Shown here: in pieces, positions 34,333 through 47,334 of the stretch
How the letters are laid out: the number at the start of each line of letters is the position of its first letter
How positions within the stretch are numbered: position 1 is the stretch's first letter
Source: Callorhinus ursinus
Taxonomy: Eukaryota; Chordata; Mammalia; Carnivora; Otariidae
Length of the DNA stretch: 64,000 bases
Direction of reading: 5' to 3'
Assembly (NCBI RefSeq): GCF_003265705.1
Contig: NW_020312775.1
Coordinates: 5,904,546-5,968,545 of the forward strand
The notes under the pieces: generated by a model
Seen by the model: the letters and a program-made list of their open reading frames with translations, nothing else
Database searches by the model: none
What the model was told of the DNA's origin: nothing
Translations under genes and position numbers: made by a program

Positions 34333-35230
34333 ATGACAAGACGAAAAAAATCACCTCAGCAAAAAGAACAAGAGGCCGTACCGTCTGCCAGGGACCTACT
34401 CAATACGGACATTAGTACAATGTCGGACCTAGAGTTCAGAATCATGACTTTAAAGATACTAGCTGGGCTTGAAAAAAGCGTGGAAGTTATTAGAGAAACC
34501 CTTTCTGGAGAAATAAAAGAACTAAAATCTAACCAGGTCAAAATCAAAAAGGCTATTAAAGAGGTGCAATCAAAAATGGGGGCACTAACTGCTAGGATAA
34601 ATGAGGCAGAAGAGAGAATCAGTGATATAGAAGACCAAATGATGGAAAATAAGGAGGCTGAGAAAAAGAGAGAGAAAGAAACTACAGGATCACGAGGGCA
34701 GAATTCGAGAGATAAGCGATACAATAAGATGAAACAACATTAGAATAATTGGGATCCCAGAAGAAGAAGAAAGAGAGAGGGGGGCAGAAGGTATATTGGA
34801 GCAAATAATAGCAGAGAACTTCCCTAATGTGAGGAAGGAAACAGGCATCAAAATCCAGGAGGCACAGAGAACCCCTCTCAAAATCAATAATAATAGGTCA
34901 ACACCCCGACATCTAATAGTAAAACTTACGAGTCTCAGAGACAAAGAGAAAATCCTGAAAGCAGCTCAGGAGAAGAGATATGTAACCTACAATGGTAGAA
35001 ATATTAGATTGGCAACAGACCTATCCATAGAGACCCGGCAGGCCAGAAAGGACTGGCATGATATCTTCAGAGCACTAAACGAGAAAAATATGCAGCCAAG
35101 AATACTATATCCAGCTAGGCTCTCATTGAAAATTGAAGGAGAGATAAAAAGCTTCCAGGATGAACAAAACCTAAAGGAATTTCCAAACACAAAACCAGCC
35201 CTACAAGAAATATTGAAAGGGGTCCTCTAA
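34333..35230 (+). pseudogene. L1-B ORF1 (RNA-binding protein), frameshifted
   Basis: ORF1p is the trimeric RNA chaperone of the L1 RNP. The first piece (34333-34743, 136 aa) holds the basic N-terminus and the coiled coil (heptads in IMTLKILAGLEKSVEVIRET through ISDIEDQMMENKEA). The second piece (34796-35230, in the +1 frame) holds the RRM-like part and C-terminal domain, ending LQEILKGVL. The break lies near 34650-34732. It combines a frame change with a TGA at 34730-34732, in the codon just before the NNIRIIGIP segment (a likely CGA-to-TGA change). Length is otherwise normal. Confidence 0.9.
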
Positions 35231-35311
35231 GCAAAGACAGAGCCTAAAAGCAGCATAGATCAGAAAGGAACAGAGACAATATACAGTAACAGTCACCTTA
35301 CAGGCAATACA

Positions 35312-38300
35312 ATGGCACTAAATTCATACCTTTCAATAGTTACCCTGAATGTAAATGGGCTCAATGCCCCAATCAAAAGACACAGGCTATCAGATTGGAT
35401 TAAAAAACAAGACCCATCCATATGCTGTCTGCAAGAGACTCATTTTAGACGCAAAGACACCCCCAGATTGAAAGTGAGGGGGTGGAAAACCATTTACCAT
35501 GCTAATGGACACCAAAAGAAAGCTGGGGTGGCAATCCTTATATCAGACAAATTAGATTTTAAAACAAAGACTGTAATAAGAGATGAGGAAGGACACTATA
35601 TCCTACTTAAAGGGTCTATCCAACAAGAAGATCTAATAATTGTAAATACCTATGCCCCAAACATGGGAGCAGCCAATTATATAAGGCAATTAATAACAAA
35701 GGCGAAGAAACACATTGACAGCAATACAATAATAGTGGGGGACTTTAACACCCCCCTGACTGAAATGGACAGATCATCTAAGCAAAAGTTCAACAAGGAA
35801 ATAAAGACTTTAAACGACACACTGGACCAAATGGACTTCACAGACATATTCAAAACATTCCATCCCAAAGCAACCGAATACATATTCTTCTCTAGTGCCC
35901 ATGGAACATTCTCCAGAATTGATCACATCCTAGGTCACAAATCAGTTCTCAACCGGTACCAAAAGATTGGGATCATTCCCTGCATATTTTCAGACCACAA
36001 TGCTTTAAACTAGAACTCAATCACAAGAGGAAAGTCGGAAAGAACTCAAATACATGGAGGCTAAAGAGCATCCTATTAAGGAATGAATGGGTCAACCAGG
36101 AAATTAAAGAAGAATTTAAAAAATTCATGGAAACCAAGGAAAATGAAAACACAACTGTCCAAAATCTTTGGGATACGGCAAAGGCAGTCCTGAGAGGAAA
36201 GTATATAGCAATACAAGCCTTTCTCAAGAGATAAGAAAGGTCTCAAATACACAACCTAACCCTATACCTAAAGGAGTTGGAGAAAGAACAGCAAATAAAA
36301 CCGATACCCAGCAGGAGAAGAGAAATAATAAAGATCAGAGCAGAAATCAATGAAATAGAAACCAAAAGAACAGTAGAACAGATCAACGAAACTAGGAGCT
36401 GGTTCTTTGAAAGAATCAACAAGATTGATAAACCCCTGGCCAGACTTATCAAAAAGAAAAGAGAAATGACCCAAATCAACAAAATCATGAATGAAAGAGG
36501 AGAGATCACAACCAACACCAAAGAAATACAAACAATTATAAGAACATATTATGAGCAACTCTATGCCAGCAAATTAGATAACCTGGAGGAAATGGGTGCA
36601 TTCCTAGAGATGTATCAACTACCAAAATTGAACCAGGAAGAAATAGAAAACCTGAAGAGACATATAACCACTAAGGAAATTGAAGCAGTCATCAAAAATC
36701 TCCCAACGAACAAAAGCCCAGGGCCAGATGGCTTCCCAGGGGAATTCTATCAGACATTTAAAGAAGAATTAATACCTATTCTCCTGAAACTGTTCCAAAA
36801 AATAAAAGTGGAAGGAAAACTTCCAAACTCATTTTATGAGGCCACCATTATATTGATCCCAAAACCAGACAAAGACCCCATCAAAAAGGAGAACTACAGA
36901 CCAATATCCTTGATGAACATGGATGCAAAAATTCTCACCAAAATACTAGCCAATAGGGTCCAATAGTACATTAAAAGGATTATTCACCATGACCAAGTGA
37001 GATTTATCCCTGGGCTGCAAGGCTGGTTCAACATCCGCAAATCAATCAACGTGATACAATACATTAACAAAAGAAAGAACAAGAATCATATGATCCTCTC
37101 AATAGATGCAGAAAAAGCATTTGAGAAAGTACAGCATCGTTTCTTGATCAAAACTCTTCAGAGTATATGGATAGAAGGTACATACCTCAATATCATAAAA
37201 GCCATCTATGAAAAACCTACAGCCGATATCATTCTCAATGGGGAAAAGCTGAGAGCTTTTCTCCTAAGGTCAGGAACACGGCAGGGATGTCCACTATCAC
37301 CAATGTTATTCAACATAGTATTAGAAGTCCTAGCCACAGCAATCAGACAACAAAAAGGAATCAAAGGCATCCAAATCGACAAAGAGGAAGTCAAACTCTC
37401 ACTCTTTGCAGATGATATGATACTGTATGTGGAAAACCCAAAAGACTCCACCCCAAAACTGCTAGAATTCATACAGGAATTCAGTAAAGTAGCAGGATAT
37501 AAAATCAATGCATAGAAATCAGTGGCATACCTATACACCAACAACAAGACAGAAGAGAGAAATCAAGGAGTCGATCCCATTTACAATTGCACCCAAAACC
37601 ATAAGATACCTAGGAATAAATTTAACCAAAGAGGCAAAGGATCTGTACTCAGAAAACTATAAAATACTAATGAAAGAAATTGAAGAAGACACAAAGAAAT
37701 GGAAAAATGTTCACGCTCATGGATTGGAAGAACAAACATTGTGAAGATGTCAATTCTACCTAGAGCAATCTACACATTCAATGCAATCCTCATCAAAATA
37801 CCATCCACTTTTTTCAAAGAAATGGAACACATAATCCTAAAGTTTGTATGGAACCAGAAGAGAACCCGAATAGCCAGAGGAATATTGAAAAAGAAAAGCA
37901 AAGCTGGCGGCATCCCAATTCCAGACTTCCAGCTCTATTACAAAGCTGTCATCATCAAGACAGTATGGTACTGGCACAAAAACAGACACATAGATCAATG
38001 GAACAGAATTGAGAGCCCAGAAATGGACCCTGAACTCTATGGTCAACTCATCTTTGACAAAGCAGGAAAGAATGTCCAATGGACAAAAGACAGTCTCTTC
38101 AACAAATGGTGTTGGGAAAATTGGACAGCCACATGCAGAAGAATGTAACTGGACCATTTCCTTACACCACACACAAAAATAGTCTCTAAATGGTTGAAAG
38201 ACCTAAACATGAGACAGGAGTCCATCAAAATCCTAGAGGAGAACACAGGCAGCAACCTCTTCGACCTCAGCTGCAGCAACTTCTTCCTAGAAAATCGCCA

Positions 38301-39382
38301 AAAGCAAGGGAAGCAAGGGCAAAAATGAACTCTTGGGATTTCATCAAGATAAAAATCTTTTGCACAGCAAAAGAAACATTCCACAAAACCAAAAGACAAC
38401 TGACAGAATGGGAGAAAATATTTGCAAATGACATATCAGATAAAGGGCTAGTATCCAAAATTTATAAAGAACTTATGAAACTCAACACCCAAAGAACAAA
38501 TGATCCAATCAAGAAATGGGTAGAAGACATGAACAGACATTTTTCAAAGAAGACATCCAAATGGCCAAAAGACACATGAGAAAGTGCTCAACATCACTTG
38601 GCATCAGGGAAATCCAAATCAAAACCTCAATGAGATACCACCTCACACCAGTCAGAATGGCTAAAATTAACAAGTCAGGAAATGACAGATGCTGGCGGGG
38701 ATGTGGAGAAAGGGGAACCCTCCTACAGTGTTGGTGGGAATGCAAGGTGTTGTAGCCACTCTGGAAAACAGTATGGAGGTTCCTCAAACAGTTGAAAATA
38801 GAGCTACCATAGGATATAGCAATTGCACTACTGGGTATTTACCCCAAAGATACAAATGTAGGAACCCGAAGGGGTACGTGCACCTCAATGTTTATAGCAG
38901 CAATGTCCACAATAGCCAAACTGTGGAAAGAGCCAAGATGTCCATCAACAGATGAATGGATAAAGAAGAAGTGGTATATATACACAATGTAATATTATGC
39001 AGCCATCAAAAGGAATGAGATCTTGCCATTTGCAACGACGTGGATGGAACTGGAGGGTGTTATGCTGGGTGAAATAAGTCAATCAGATAAAGACATGTAT
39101 CACATGACCTCACTGATATGAGGAATTCTTAATCTCAGGAAACAAACTGAGGGTTGCTGGAGAGGTGGGCGGTGGGAGGGATGGGGTGGCTGGGTGATAG
39201 ACAGTGGGGAGGGTATGTGCTATGGTGAGCGCTGTGAATTGTGCAAGACTGTTGAATCACAGTTCTGTACTTCTGAAACAAATAATGCAAGATATGTTAA
39301 GAAAAAAGAAAAAGAAGAAGATATCAGGAGGGGAAGAATGAAGGGGAGTAAGTCGGAGGGGGAGACGAACCATGAGAGATGA
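35312..39382 (+). pseudogene. L1-B ORF2 (endonuclease + reverse transcriptase), several lesions
   Basis: Residues 1-233 (35312-36013) are an open APE-type endonuclease domain. They keep the residues matching the human catalytic set: N13, E42, D144 (VGDFN), D204 and H229 (SDH). A frameshift near 36009 ends this piece. The RT region is open at 36277-36966, then TAG, then 36997-37515. It retains [10 protein letters not shown] and FADD (37405-37416), and ends at TAG 37513-37515. Later pieces are 37699-38148 and 38190-38579. After the usual ORF2 end (about 39120) the same frame continues open to 39382 apart from one TGA. Non-functional. Confidence 0.92.
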
Positions 39383-39629
39383 TGGACTCTGAAAAACAAA
39401 CTGAGGGTTCTAGAAGGGAGGTGTGTGGGGGCATGGGTTAGCCTGGTGATGGGTATTAAGGAGGGCACGTTCTGCGTGGAGCACTTGGTGTCATGCACAA
39501 ACAATGAATCATGGAACACTACATCAAGAACTAATGATGTAATGTATGGTGATTAACATAACAATAAAAAAATAAAAAAAGAGTAGATAAAGCAAATTAA
39601 AGTTATTTTTCTCACATAAGTCTAAATGT

Positions 39630-41015
39630 GGTCCTCAAAGTGTGGTCCATGAACCTCTGTGTGTTCCTGAGACCCTTTCAGATTTCTCCAAGGTAAAAAC
39701 TACTTTAATAGTAATTCTAAGATATTATTTGGCTTTTTCATTGTGTTGATATTTGTACTGTTGGTGCTAAAGTAATGGAAGTTCAACTGCTGGTTTCTTA
39801 GCACAAATCAACAGAGTAGCACCATATTGTAGTAGTAATGGTCATTGTATTCTTCATTGCCACGCAGTTGAAGAAAAATAAAACCTTTTTCACTTTAGCA
39901 TGCTCTTGAAGAAGCAGTAAAAAATGTGAATTTTATTAAATCTCAAGCTTTGGGTATACATCCTAATAATCTATGGGATGAAGTAGAGAGTTTGCATAAG
40001 TTCTGCTACATACTGGTGTTTAATGGTTGTCTCCAGAAAAATAGTTTGTGCAATTGAGTAGTAGCTGAATTGGTTACTTTTTTCAAGAAATATCATTTTT
40101 TACTTGAAAGAATGACTGACAGGCAAAGTATGGTTACACAGACTTGGGTATTTGGCAGATATTTTCTTGAAAAAGAACAAAATGAGCCTGTCATATTAAG
40201 GAAAACGACTCAAAGTATTTGTTACCAATAATAACATTTGCACTTTCAATGGAGTTTTGGAAAACTTATATCTGCTATCTTGAGCTTATTAACTTCCCAA
40301 CTTAAAGAATTTTCTGATGAAATCAATAGTGGTATTAACAAAAACTATGATTTTTTTCATATTGTATAATGAAATGTATCATCAATTGGAAGTCCTGCAT
40401 AAAATTCAGTGAACCTGTATTTCCAAATGACAAATGAATATACCATGTTACAAAATCATGAGTGGGTAAAAGATCCATCCAAAATGCAAGATAGGAAAAT
40501 AGATTTTAATATACCAGAGCATGAAAACTCATTGATACAGTTTCTGATTTCATAGTGCAGCTAAGTTTTTTTTTTTTTTTATACTACCACTTCTTGAATT
40601 TCAGTTAAATATCAAAGAGAAGTATCTACAGTTATCTGGAATGGCCATTTGAACACTACTTTTTCAATCTAAATACCTATGTGAGGCTAGATTTTCTTCA
40701 TTTAATTGAACCACAAACTACATATCACAACAGATTAAACGCAGAAGATGAGAATCTAGCTGTTTTCTATCATACCAGACTTTAAAGAAATTTGCGGAAA
40801 TGTGAAACACCACTACTCTTCTCACTAACTTTATTTTTGTTTTGGAAAACATAATGTTCATGAAAATATGTTATTCACATTAACAAAAGAGCTTTTTTTA
40901 GTGTTTAAACGAATTGATAAAATATATTTTAAATATTTCTATTTTCATTTATAATATGGTAAATATCAATAGATATATTTCATATAAGTGAAAGCTTTTG
41001 GAAGGTCCTCAATTT
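39630..41015 (+). mobile_element. hAT (Charlie/Buster-like) autonomous DNA transposon relic
   Basis: The transposase is decayed but readable in the + direction. LGYLADIF is at 40143-40166, FSDEINSGINK near 40310-40345, YLCEARFSS at 40674-40700, YHNRLNAE at 40723-40746, and IPDFKEIC at 40772-40795. The last three form the hAT C-terminal dimerisation domain and fall in different frames, so frameshifts have accumulated. The left end GTGGTCCTCAAAGTGTGGTC (about 39632) fits a hAT terminal repeat; the right end is unclear and abuts an old L1. An exact family name would need a library search. Confidence 0.82.
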
Positions 41016-41230
41016 TTTTAACTTTTTACTTTGAAATAATTTTAGATTTACAGAAAAGCTGCAGAGATAAGAATTCCTATATATCCTTTATCCAGTTTCC
41101 TTTAATATTAACATCTTATATAACCATAGCACATTTATCAAAAGTAACAAATTAACATTCCTCAATAATAAGTATGATTGTAAAGATCTCAATATGTTTG
41201 AGATCTGCTAGTCTATAGGTAAGCATTTGC
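41016..41230 (-). repeat. Old L1M 3' fragment, minus strand
   Basis: TTACTTTGAAATAATTTTAG, then ATTTACAGAAAAGCTGCAGA and ATATCCTTTATCCAGTTTCC are antisense marks of old L1M 3'UTRs. Confidence 0.75.
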
Positions 41231-41269
41231 TAGTTTGGTTCAGCTGCACAACAGTGGCATCAAAGTCCT

Positions 41270-41745
41270 CAACTCTGTTTTTTTAATTATTATTGTGGGG
41301 CGCCTGGGTGGCTCAGGCGTTAAGCGTAATTGACATATAACATTGTGTGAATTTAAGGTATACAGCATATTGATTTGATACATTTATACTGCAATACGAT
41401 TGCTGTTGTAGCCTTAGTTACATTTCTGTCATGTAACATAATTATCATTTCTTCTAGTGGTGGGAACAATTAAGATCTAGTCTCCTAGCAAGTTTTATGT
41501 TTGTAATACCGTTTTGTTGTCTATAATCACCGTACTATGTGTTAGAGTTCCAGGATGTATTTACCCATTAGTTGCAAGTATGTACCTTTAAACAACATCT
41601 CTCCCATCCCCCTCATTCCCTGGTAACCATCATTCCACTCTGTTTTTATAAGTTCAGTTTTTTTTTAGATTCCACCTATAAGAGATATTATACAGTATTT
41701 GCCTTTCCTTGCCAGACCTTTCATTCCTGTTCTATTGGCTTTTTA
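41270..41745 (-). repeat. L1M(A/B) 3' end, minus strand, split by a SINE head
   Basis: The TTTTTTTAATT end at 41279 is followed, beyond a 30-nt SINE piece, by TAATTGACATATAACATTGT, then AAGATCTAGTCTCCTAGCAA and TAGATTCCACCTATAAGAG. This is the usual order of an antisense L1M 3'UTR. Confidence 0.8.
41297..41326 (+). mobile_element. 30-nt CAN SINE head with no body or tail
   Basis: GGGGCGCCTGGGTGGCTCAG followed by GCGTTAAGCG is the first 30 nt of the tRNA-Lys-derived head. It stops abruptly and the L1 3' end resumes. No long TSD is visible (only TAATT on both sides). Confidence 0.85.
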
Positions 41746-42149
41746 TTCTCATGATTGTCATCTCATGATTCTAAGATGGCTGACAGAGTTGTGGGCTTTT
41801 CTTTTTCATTTAAGCCTGGAAGAAGGGAGAAGGGACAGGGTCAGCAGGCCATCTTCTTATGTTCTGTCTCATCTACCAGCAGGCAAAATGTTTCTTAGAA
41901 ACAGCCCTCCTTTTATATCTTGCATGGTCTTCAGAATTACCTCAGCTCTGGGCCTAATCCTAGACAAATTATTTGTGGAGGAAAACGGAATTCAAATGAC
42001 TGGCACTATTAGTTTATCCTCTGGGGCTCGGCTAGGGATTTACCTTTGAGATTAAGGGATCTCTGTTTACTTCCTGAAAAAGTCAAGTTCTATTATTCAG
42101 GAAGAAGAGTGGAGAGAATGGCATGCTAACTCTCAGGTTGGAATTTCTA
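41746..42149. other. Unannotated sequence
   Basis: An open frame at 41699-42049 (+) runs out of the old L1 and has no recognisable domain. Confidence 0.35.
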
Positions 42150-42360
42150 TAAAAGACTGTAGAAATTAAAGAAGTGAACAAACTAAAGGTTGCCTGAAGG
42201 GAGGGAGGTGAAGAGGTTGGGCAAAATGGGTGAAGGGGGGGCAGATGGTAGCTACACTCATGGTGAACATAGCATAATGTATAAACTTGTTAAATCACTA
42301 AGTTGTATGCCTGAAACTAAGGTAACATTGTGTGCCAGCTATATTCAAATAAAAAAAAGA
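42150..42360 (+). repeat. Old L1 3'-end fragment
   Basis: GTTGCCTGAAGGGAGGG, then AAGTTGTATGCCTGAAACTA and TTCAAATAAAAAAAAG resemble the end of older L1s such as 2280-2460. Confidence 0.65.
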
Positions 42361-44863
42361 AATGAATTGGCTACTGGAATTACCCAGATTTGACAGGTGT
42401 GGAGGAAGTGGGGTGGTGTTATTTGGGATTATCTAGCCACTTTAAACACCTGGCACTCAAATGTCAGCAGTAGGCTGTGAATTGCTATTTACCAGCACTA
42501 CTCATGTAAATTTCATAAAAAATTTATAAGAAGATAGAAGCAAATAAAAAAGTAATTCCCAATTCCAATTTATTCTCCCTTACAACCATTCCAGGAAATC
42601 CCAAAATGCAAATCAGAATTACTTTCATTTGAGAGACTTTCCAGGATTGAGGGTAGAAGGAGAGGTTGAAGAGGAAATTTCGGACAAAGACCAAAGTGTT
42701 TCTCTATTTGCATAGGATGTGGAGTGAACACAAAAGGAGCAGTGTGTCATAAAGTTGAATGATTCAAGGCCATTCTGGGAATAATCTAGGAGGAATGCTG
42801 TTCTAGAGAATCACAATCAAAGAACTCTTTGGAGAATAGGATCATTACTGTAGTCATATAAGTAAGAAATCTGAAAAGATTCCAACATATTAATTTGCTT
42901 TTAATCTGTACACTAGACTACACAGAAGCCCAAATATAAAGTGTTTTGGACTGTTTGGTAGGAAGATAGTGTTTTATCATCCTAAATTTATGAAAGGAAT
43001 ATTATCATAGCTGATCCATGGAAATTGCAAAGGGTATATATACAGAAAAAATTCAAGGGTTTCTTGAATTTGTTTTGAGATAAAACTTTGGTTTATGCCT
43101 TTTCCTATTGTAGTGACCTGGACACATATGAGCCTGGGTTTCTTTTGCTTAAGCTTCAACATAAGCAGTTTGTTTTATATCTTCTATTCCTTGGAGTTTT
43201 CTTACAAAGTAAGAACTAGTACAGATCTCCCTTTTAGCTTAATATATGTAAAAAGTGTTAAATCCAGATGCGAACTTTATGATTGCTGCATATAACAAAG
43301 GACAGTTCTGTCCACTTTATCTTTCTATAACTAAAAACATTCATGGTATCAATTCCTACCCCATCCAGAGGCAGAATGCATACATTTGCCTTCGAGGTTC
43401 CAATATATTAATGGGAAAGAATTATTTAACCCGTTTTTTTAAGCCTATCCTGAAACCAAAATTCATCTGTTTCATTGAATCTTATTGGGAGTTGCTTCCA
43501 TGTACTAGGTCACTCTACTCCCTCAAAAGAATAGGGTGGCCTGCAGTAGTAGCAGACCACTTTCAAAGCAGTCTATTAGCTTGTATGGTGCCAATCTCCT
43601 GTGCTTCTTTAATTATCTCTGCAAGATCCTAAGGAATTTTTATCTCTGGGGCACAGGGTCTATTGATTCTTATTCTGGAATTCTGTGCTAACAACTGATT
43701 TGTTTACATTGACTGATGACTACAAAAAATGGAGAAACTTAATCACATAGCCTTGGTTTGTCATATGATACTTTAACTAAAACACACCCTCTCCACTTTA
43801 TTTTCCTCATTACCCAATATTCTTCCTAGTACTTACCTTGGATCTGTCCATGGTGCTATCTACCTAAGACCACTGTAGGCCTGTGTTTCAGTGTGATAGA
43901 AAGGACCCTCCCCAGTCTTGGAATCACAATGTTCCTAAGGCAAATAAGAGATAGGGAAATGGCTGCACTTTTACTATACTTAAGGGGAAGACTGCAATTA
44001 ATGGCAGAATTTTGACTTACTTTAAATGGGACTTTTAAATCACAATTTCTGTTAAAATCCTAAAGCCGAAGATAGTGTGAAATCCCACCCCCTCCCCATT
44101 GTAAAGAAACCAACAAATTGCTTCAAGGCCACTCAAAGCCACTCTAAGGCTTGCTAAAAAATATTTAAACTGGCTCTGTTAACCACATACCTAACATGCT
44201 CCCCAGCCAAGCTGTTTGAGAGTGGTATGTTGAATTAAATGAATCCACAGGAGTGAGTGGTGTGAAGAGAAAGAGGCACTCCCTACAGTCTTGATATTCC
44301 CCTTAGCTTGGGGAGGGAAGAAATGCAAAGGAAGAAGTATGTAAATTATAAGAACAAGGAAGACAGGGGTCCTTCACCCTAATGCTTTGCAGGGTTGATG
44401 ATGAGATCTCATGACCTGAGAGAGGAAATGGCTGTAGTATGTTTTATCAAATATGGGACCATAAGCAACCCCATAAATTATACTCATTCTCCAAATGTGG
44501 CATAGAAACAATAGAAAGATTATCATGGCCTATGTAGTCACTAAAGAACAATTCTCTTGACTCCATGGGCCACCATGGACCACCAGACAGGGACAGTAGC
44601 AACTAACAGTTGAAATGTATGTGCACTGATAGGCAAGAATGAGATGGCTCCACCTTCCTCTTTCCCCCATGCCTTGGTATTGCATGAGACTTACTTGATG
44701 GAGTATCAATACTTCTCCATCTTTCTAAGAAGGGCTCATTATTGGGCAGAGACAGACTCTTAAAAGAAACAACATAAGCCATGTTCAGGGATAAAGGAGA
44801 TGTGAAGAATTTAGCAGAAACATCAGGCACATTTTGAATATTTCCAGAGGTGGTAGGACTACA
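42361..44863. other. Unannotated 2.5-kb stretch
   Basis: I recognise no repeat family, tRNA or exon. The 125-codon frame at 43255-43632 (+) shows no domain that I know. It could hide a diverged LTR element, but no paired LTRs are visible. Confidence 0.35.
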
Positions 44864-45082
44864 AAACAAGGGATCCAGGGGCGCCTGGGTGGCACAGTCG
44901 GTTAAGTGACTGACTCTTGGTTTTGGCTCAGGTCATGATCACAGGGTTGTGAGATTGAGCCCTGCATCAGGCTCTGTGCTCAGCATGGAGTCTGCTTGAG
45001 ATCCTTTCCCTTTCCCTCTGCCCGTCCCCCTACTTCCCCCCATCTATCTCAAAAAAAAAAAATCTTTCAAACAAGGGATCCA
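44864..45082 (+). mobile_element. CAN SINE with TSD
   Basis: TSD AAACAAGGGATCCA at 44864-44877 and 45069-45082, exact over 14 bp. The head GGGCGCCTGGGTGGCACAG, the body and an A tail (45051-45062) are all present. Confidence 0.96.
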
Positions 45083-45372
45083 TTTATATTACACTAGCAT
45101 CTAAGGATTCTTCTGAGAAAGAATTATAGGAGAAGAATCAAGATAAACAAGGTCAATCTTGGAAATAAACCAGTGTTTGTGGACAGAGTCTAGGTTTAAC
45201 ATGGCGAATATTAGATTGTATTCTGGGCCAGGCCCAAGACACTTAAGTCTGAATCATTTGGCAAGGAAGCTACAGTTAAAAGAGTAACTCTTGAGACATT
45301 CAAAGCCAAAGAATCATCAGTGCTGGTGTCAACAGTTTTGGCAGTAATGTGGGATCTTTGGTGCAGTAATAG
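45083..45372. other. Unannotated sequence
   Basis: Nothing is recognised in this short interval. Confidence 0.35.
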
Positions 45373-45565
45373 TGTATTAGTTTCCTAGGGTACCATAACA
45401 AATTACCACAAACTTCATGACTCTTCCAGCTTCTGGTGGCTCCTAGTGCTTCCTGGTTTGTAGTAACATAACTCTGATCTCTGCTATTTTAAAATAAGAT
45501 CACACTGTGAGGTTTTGGGAAGATACAAATTTTGGGAGACTATTATTCAACACATTACAATCAGT
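45373..45565. repeat. Mammalian interspersed repeat (class uncertain, perhaps LTR)
   Basis: GTATTAGTTTCCTAGGGTAC, then CTTCCAGCTTCTGGTGGCTC and AATAAGATCACACTGTGAGG are landmarks of a common mammalian repeat, with a large internal deletion. I cannot name the family with certainty. Confidence 0.6.
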
Positions 45566-47334
45566 AATCTCAGTGTAGATATCTGCAGTATTGTCACAAG
45601 GAGAGACTCTGTATTTCTAACATTGCCTTGGTCCAGCAAAGACTTCAGGCACTGGTGTTATTTGTGAATGCATTAGCATCCTGAAGCCAGCTGTGGATGT
45701 CTTAAGGTAGTTGAGGACAGAAAATGGCTGAGATCTTACCAAAGGAAATTGTTACACGGGCTGCAAGCTGGGTAAATAGGAAGCTCACATGAAAATCCTG
45801 ATTAGCTGTCCTCAGTACATCCCAACGACTTTCATCATATTGGCTAAGGCAAACAAAAGACAAAACTGATAAAATGGCTACTGACTGGACAATTGCAAGG
45901 GAGGGCACCAAGAAAGAAGGATGGACTTTGGAGTGACAGGAAGAGAAAAGGTATATTAGTTAGAGGTAATAAAACCTCATATGAGAGTCTAAAGTTGACT
46001 ACAGGATTTATTCAGATTTATGAATGGGATTTGTTGTGTATCTAGCTTTGCTGCCATTGAAACTACCACCACGTGGAGATAAACATTAACTCTATACATT
46101 GCCTCTGGTTAACAGAAATATAGAGGAAAGTGATAAAAAAGCCAATCAATTAATAAGTGTAAACAATGTCAGATTATTTCAAAGTTAAAGAGCAGAGAAC
46201 ACTGAGAAACTTAAAGGAAAATAGAAAGGGATTTGACCAAAGGGCATCCCATGCCTAGGAGGAAAAAGAGACCAAGAAAATGATATGCTTTCATCATTAC
46301 TGTGTTGTCTAGCATTACCTTAAGCTGAGTGTAAGTGCAGAAAATACTCAGAAACATTGGTGGATTTCCACTTCAGAAAGAGAGTCTATGGACAAATATC
46401 AACTTTGCTCATTTTCTAGGTTGGTGGTACTTTTAGCTCCACAAGGCTAGAATTTAGCAGAAATAATATTAGTAAGAATCTAAAACTGACACTCTTTTGC
46501 ATGACTGCTACAAAAAATCTTTTAAATTAAAAGGTCTTTTTTCTCACGCACTGTTTTCATTGACATCATTGCTGCACAACACAATCCATGTTTTTTTGTT
46601 TTTATGACCTGGCCAAAGATATATAGAAATGGAATATTTCTATTCAAGTAAGAAATTAGGAGACATGATTTATCAATATTATTTTTTTCTGATTTGTTAA
46701 TGCATTGTAAACACTCTTACAGAAGAGTAAGAGTCAAAATACCCTTAGTTGTACATTTAAATTTCCTTTATTGAAAATAAAATAACATGTAATTGGAGCT
46801 GTCCTACAAATTCTGGGGAATATTTATTTCTTACTTGTATAATTATCATTTTGATAGCTATTTCAACTACATTTTAACCAGCACCTGGGATCCTTCATCC
46901 CCTTTGACCTTACACTCTCTCTGCCTTGCCAATATACAGCACTGGATAAGCCCAAACATCTGTTTTGTTTGCTTATGTTGAGTTCTGTTACAGAAAGTTG
47001 GAGAACAGTGCCAATTGGCTCCACTACAAGTTTATGCCATTTAATCTCAATTGGGCCTTCAATACTACTTGGCAGTTCTTCATTCATCCCTGCAATGATG
47101 TCCCCAGGAGCTGTTTGAAACATTTTTTTTTTTTTTACTTTCCATAGGCTTTCAGTCCGAAGAGAAGAAAATTTAGAAATAAAATACAATTTCTAAAAAG
47201 TATAATGCAATCCAACTTTCCTGAAATATTAATATTAAAGTAGTACAACCATGTACCTGAGAAAATTGACCAAGGTCAACCAGCAGAGAGACATATTCTA
47301 GTAAAATTACTGGAATTTAAAGGGTAAAAAACCC
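45566..47334. other. Unannotated 1.8-kb stretch
   Basis: No repeat or gene is recognised. A minus-strand 108-codon frame at 46863-47189 has no known domain. A 13-bp oligo-T run is at 47125-47137. Confidence 0.35.

Larger units (their letters stand above)
32493..39594 (+). mobile_element. L1-B: full-length LINE-1, plus strand, with TSD
   Basis: The 16-bp TSD AAGAGTAGATAAAGCA is at 32493-32508 and 39579-39594. The element has a 1.8-kb GC-rich 5'UTR, ORF1 (34333), ORF2 (35312), a 3'UTR with the CTAATGATGTAATGTATGG end, and an A-rich tail at 39563-39580. It is the least decayed long L1 in the window, but its ORFs carry several stops and frameshifts. It lies head-to-head with L1-C, 3.9 kb apart. 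Confidence 0.97.

Noticed and set aside
35312..36013. Open endonuclease frame as a possible domesticated gene
   Set aside because: It is the first part of L1-B ORF2. A one-base loss near 36009 ends it, and nothing suggests separate expression.
42361..44863. Endogenous retrovirus
   Set aside because: I looked for paired LTRs, a primer-binding site and gag/pol motifs and found none that I can support.
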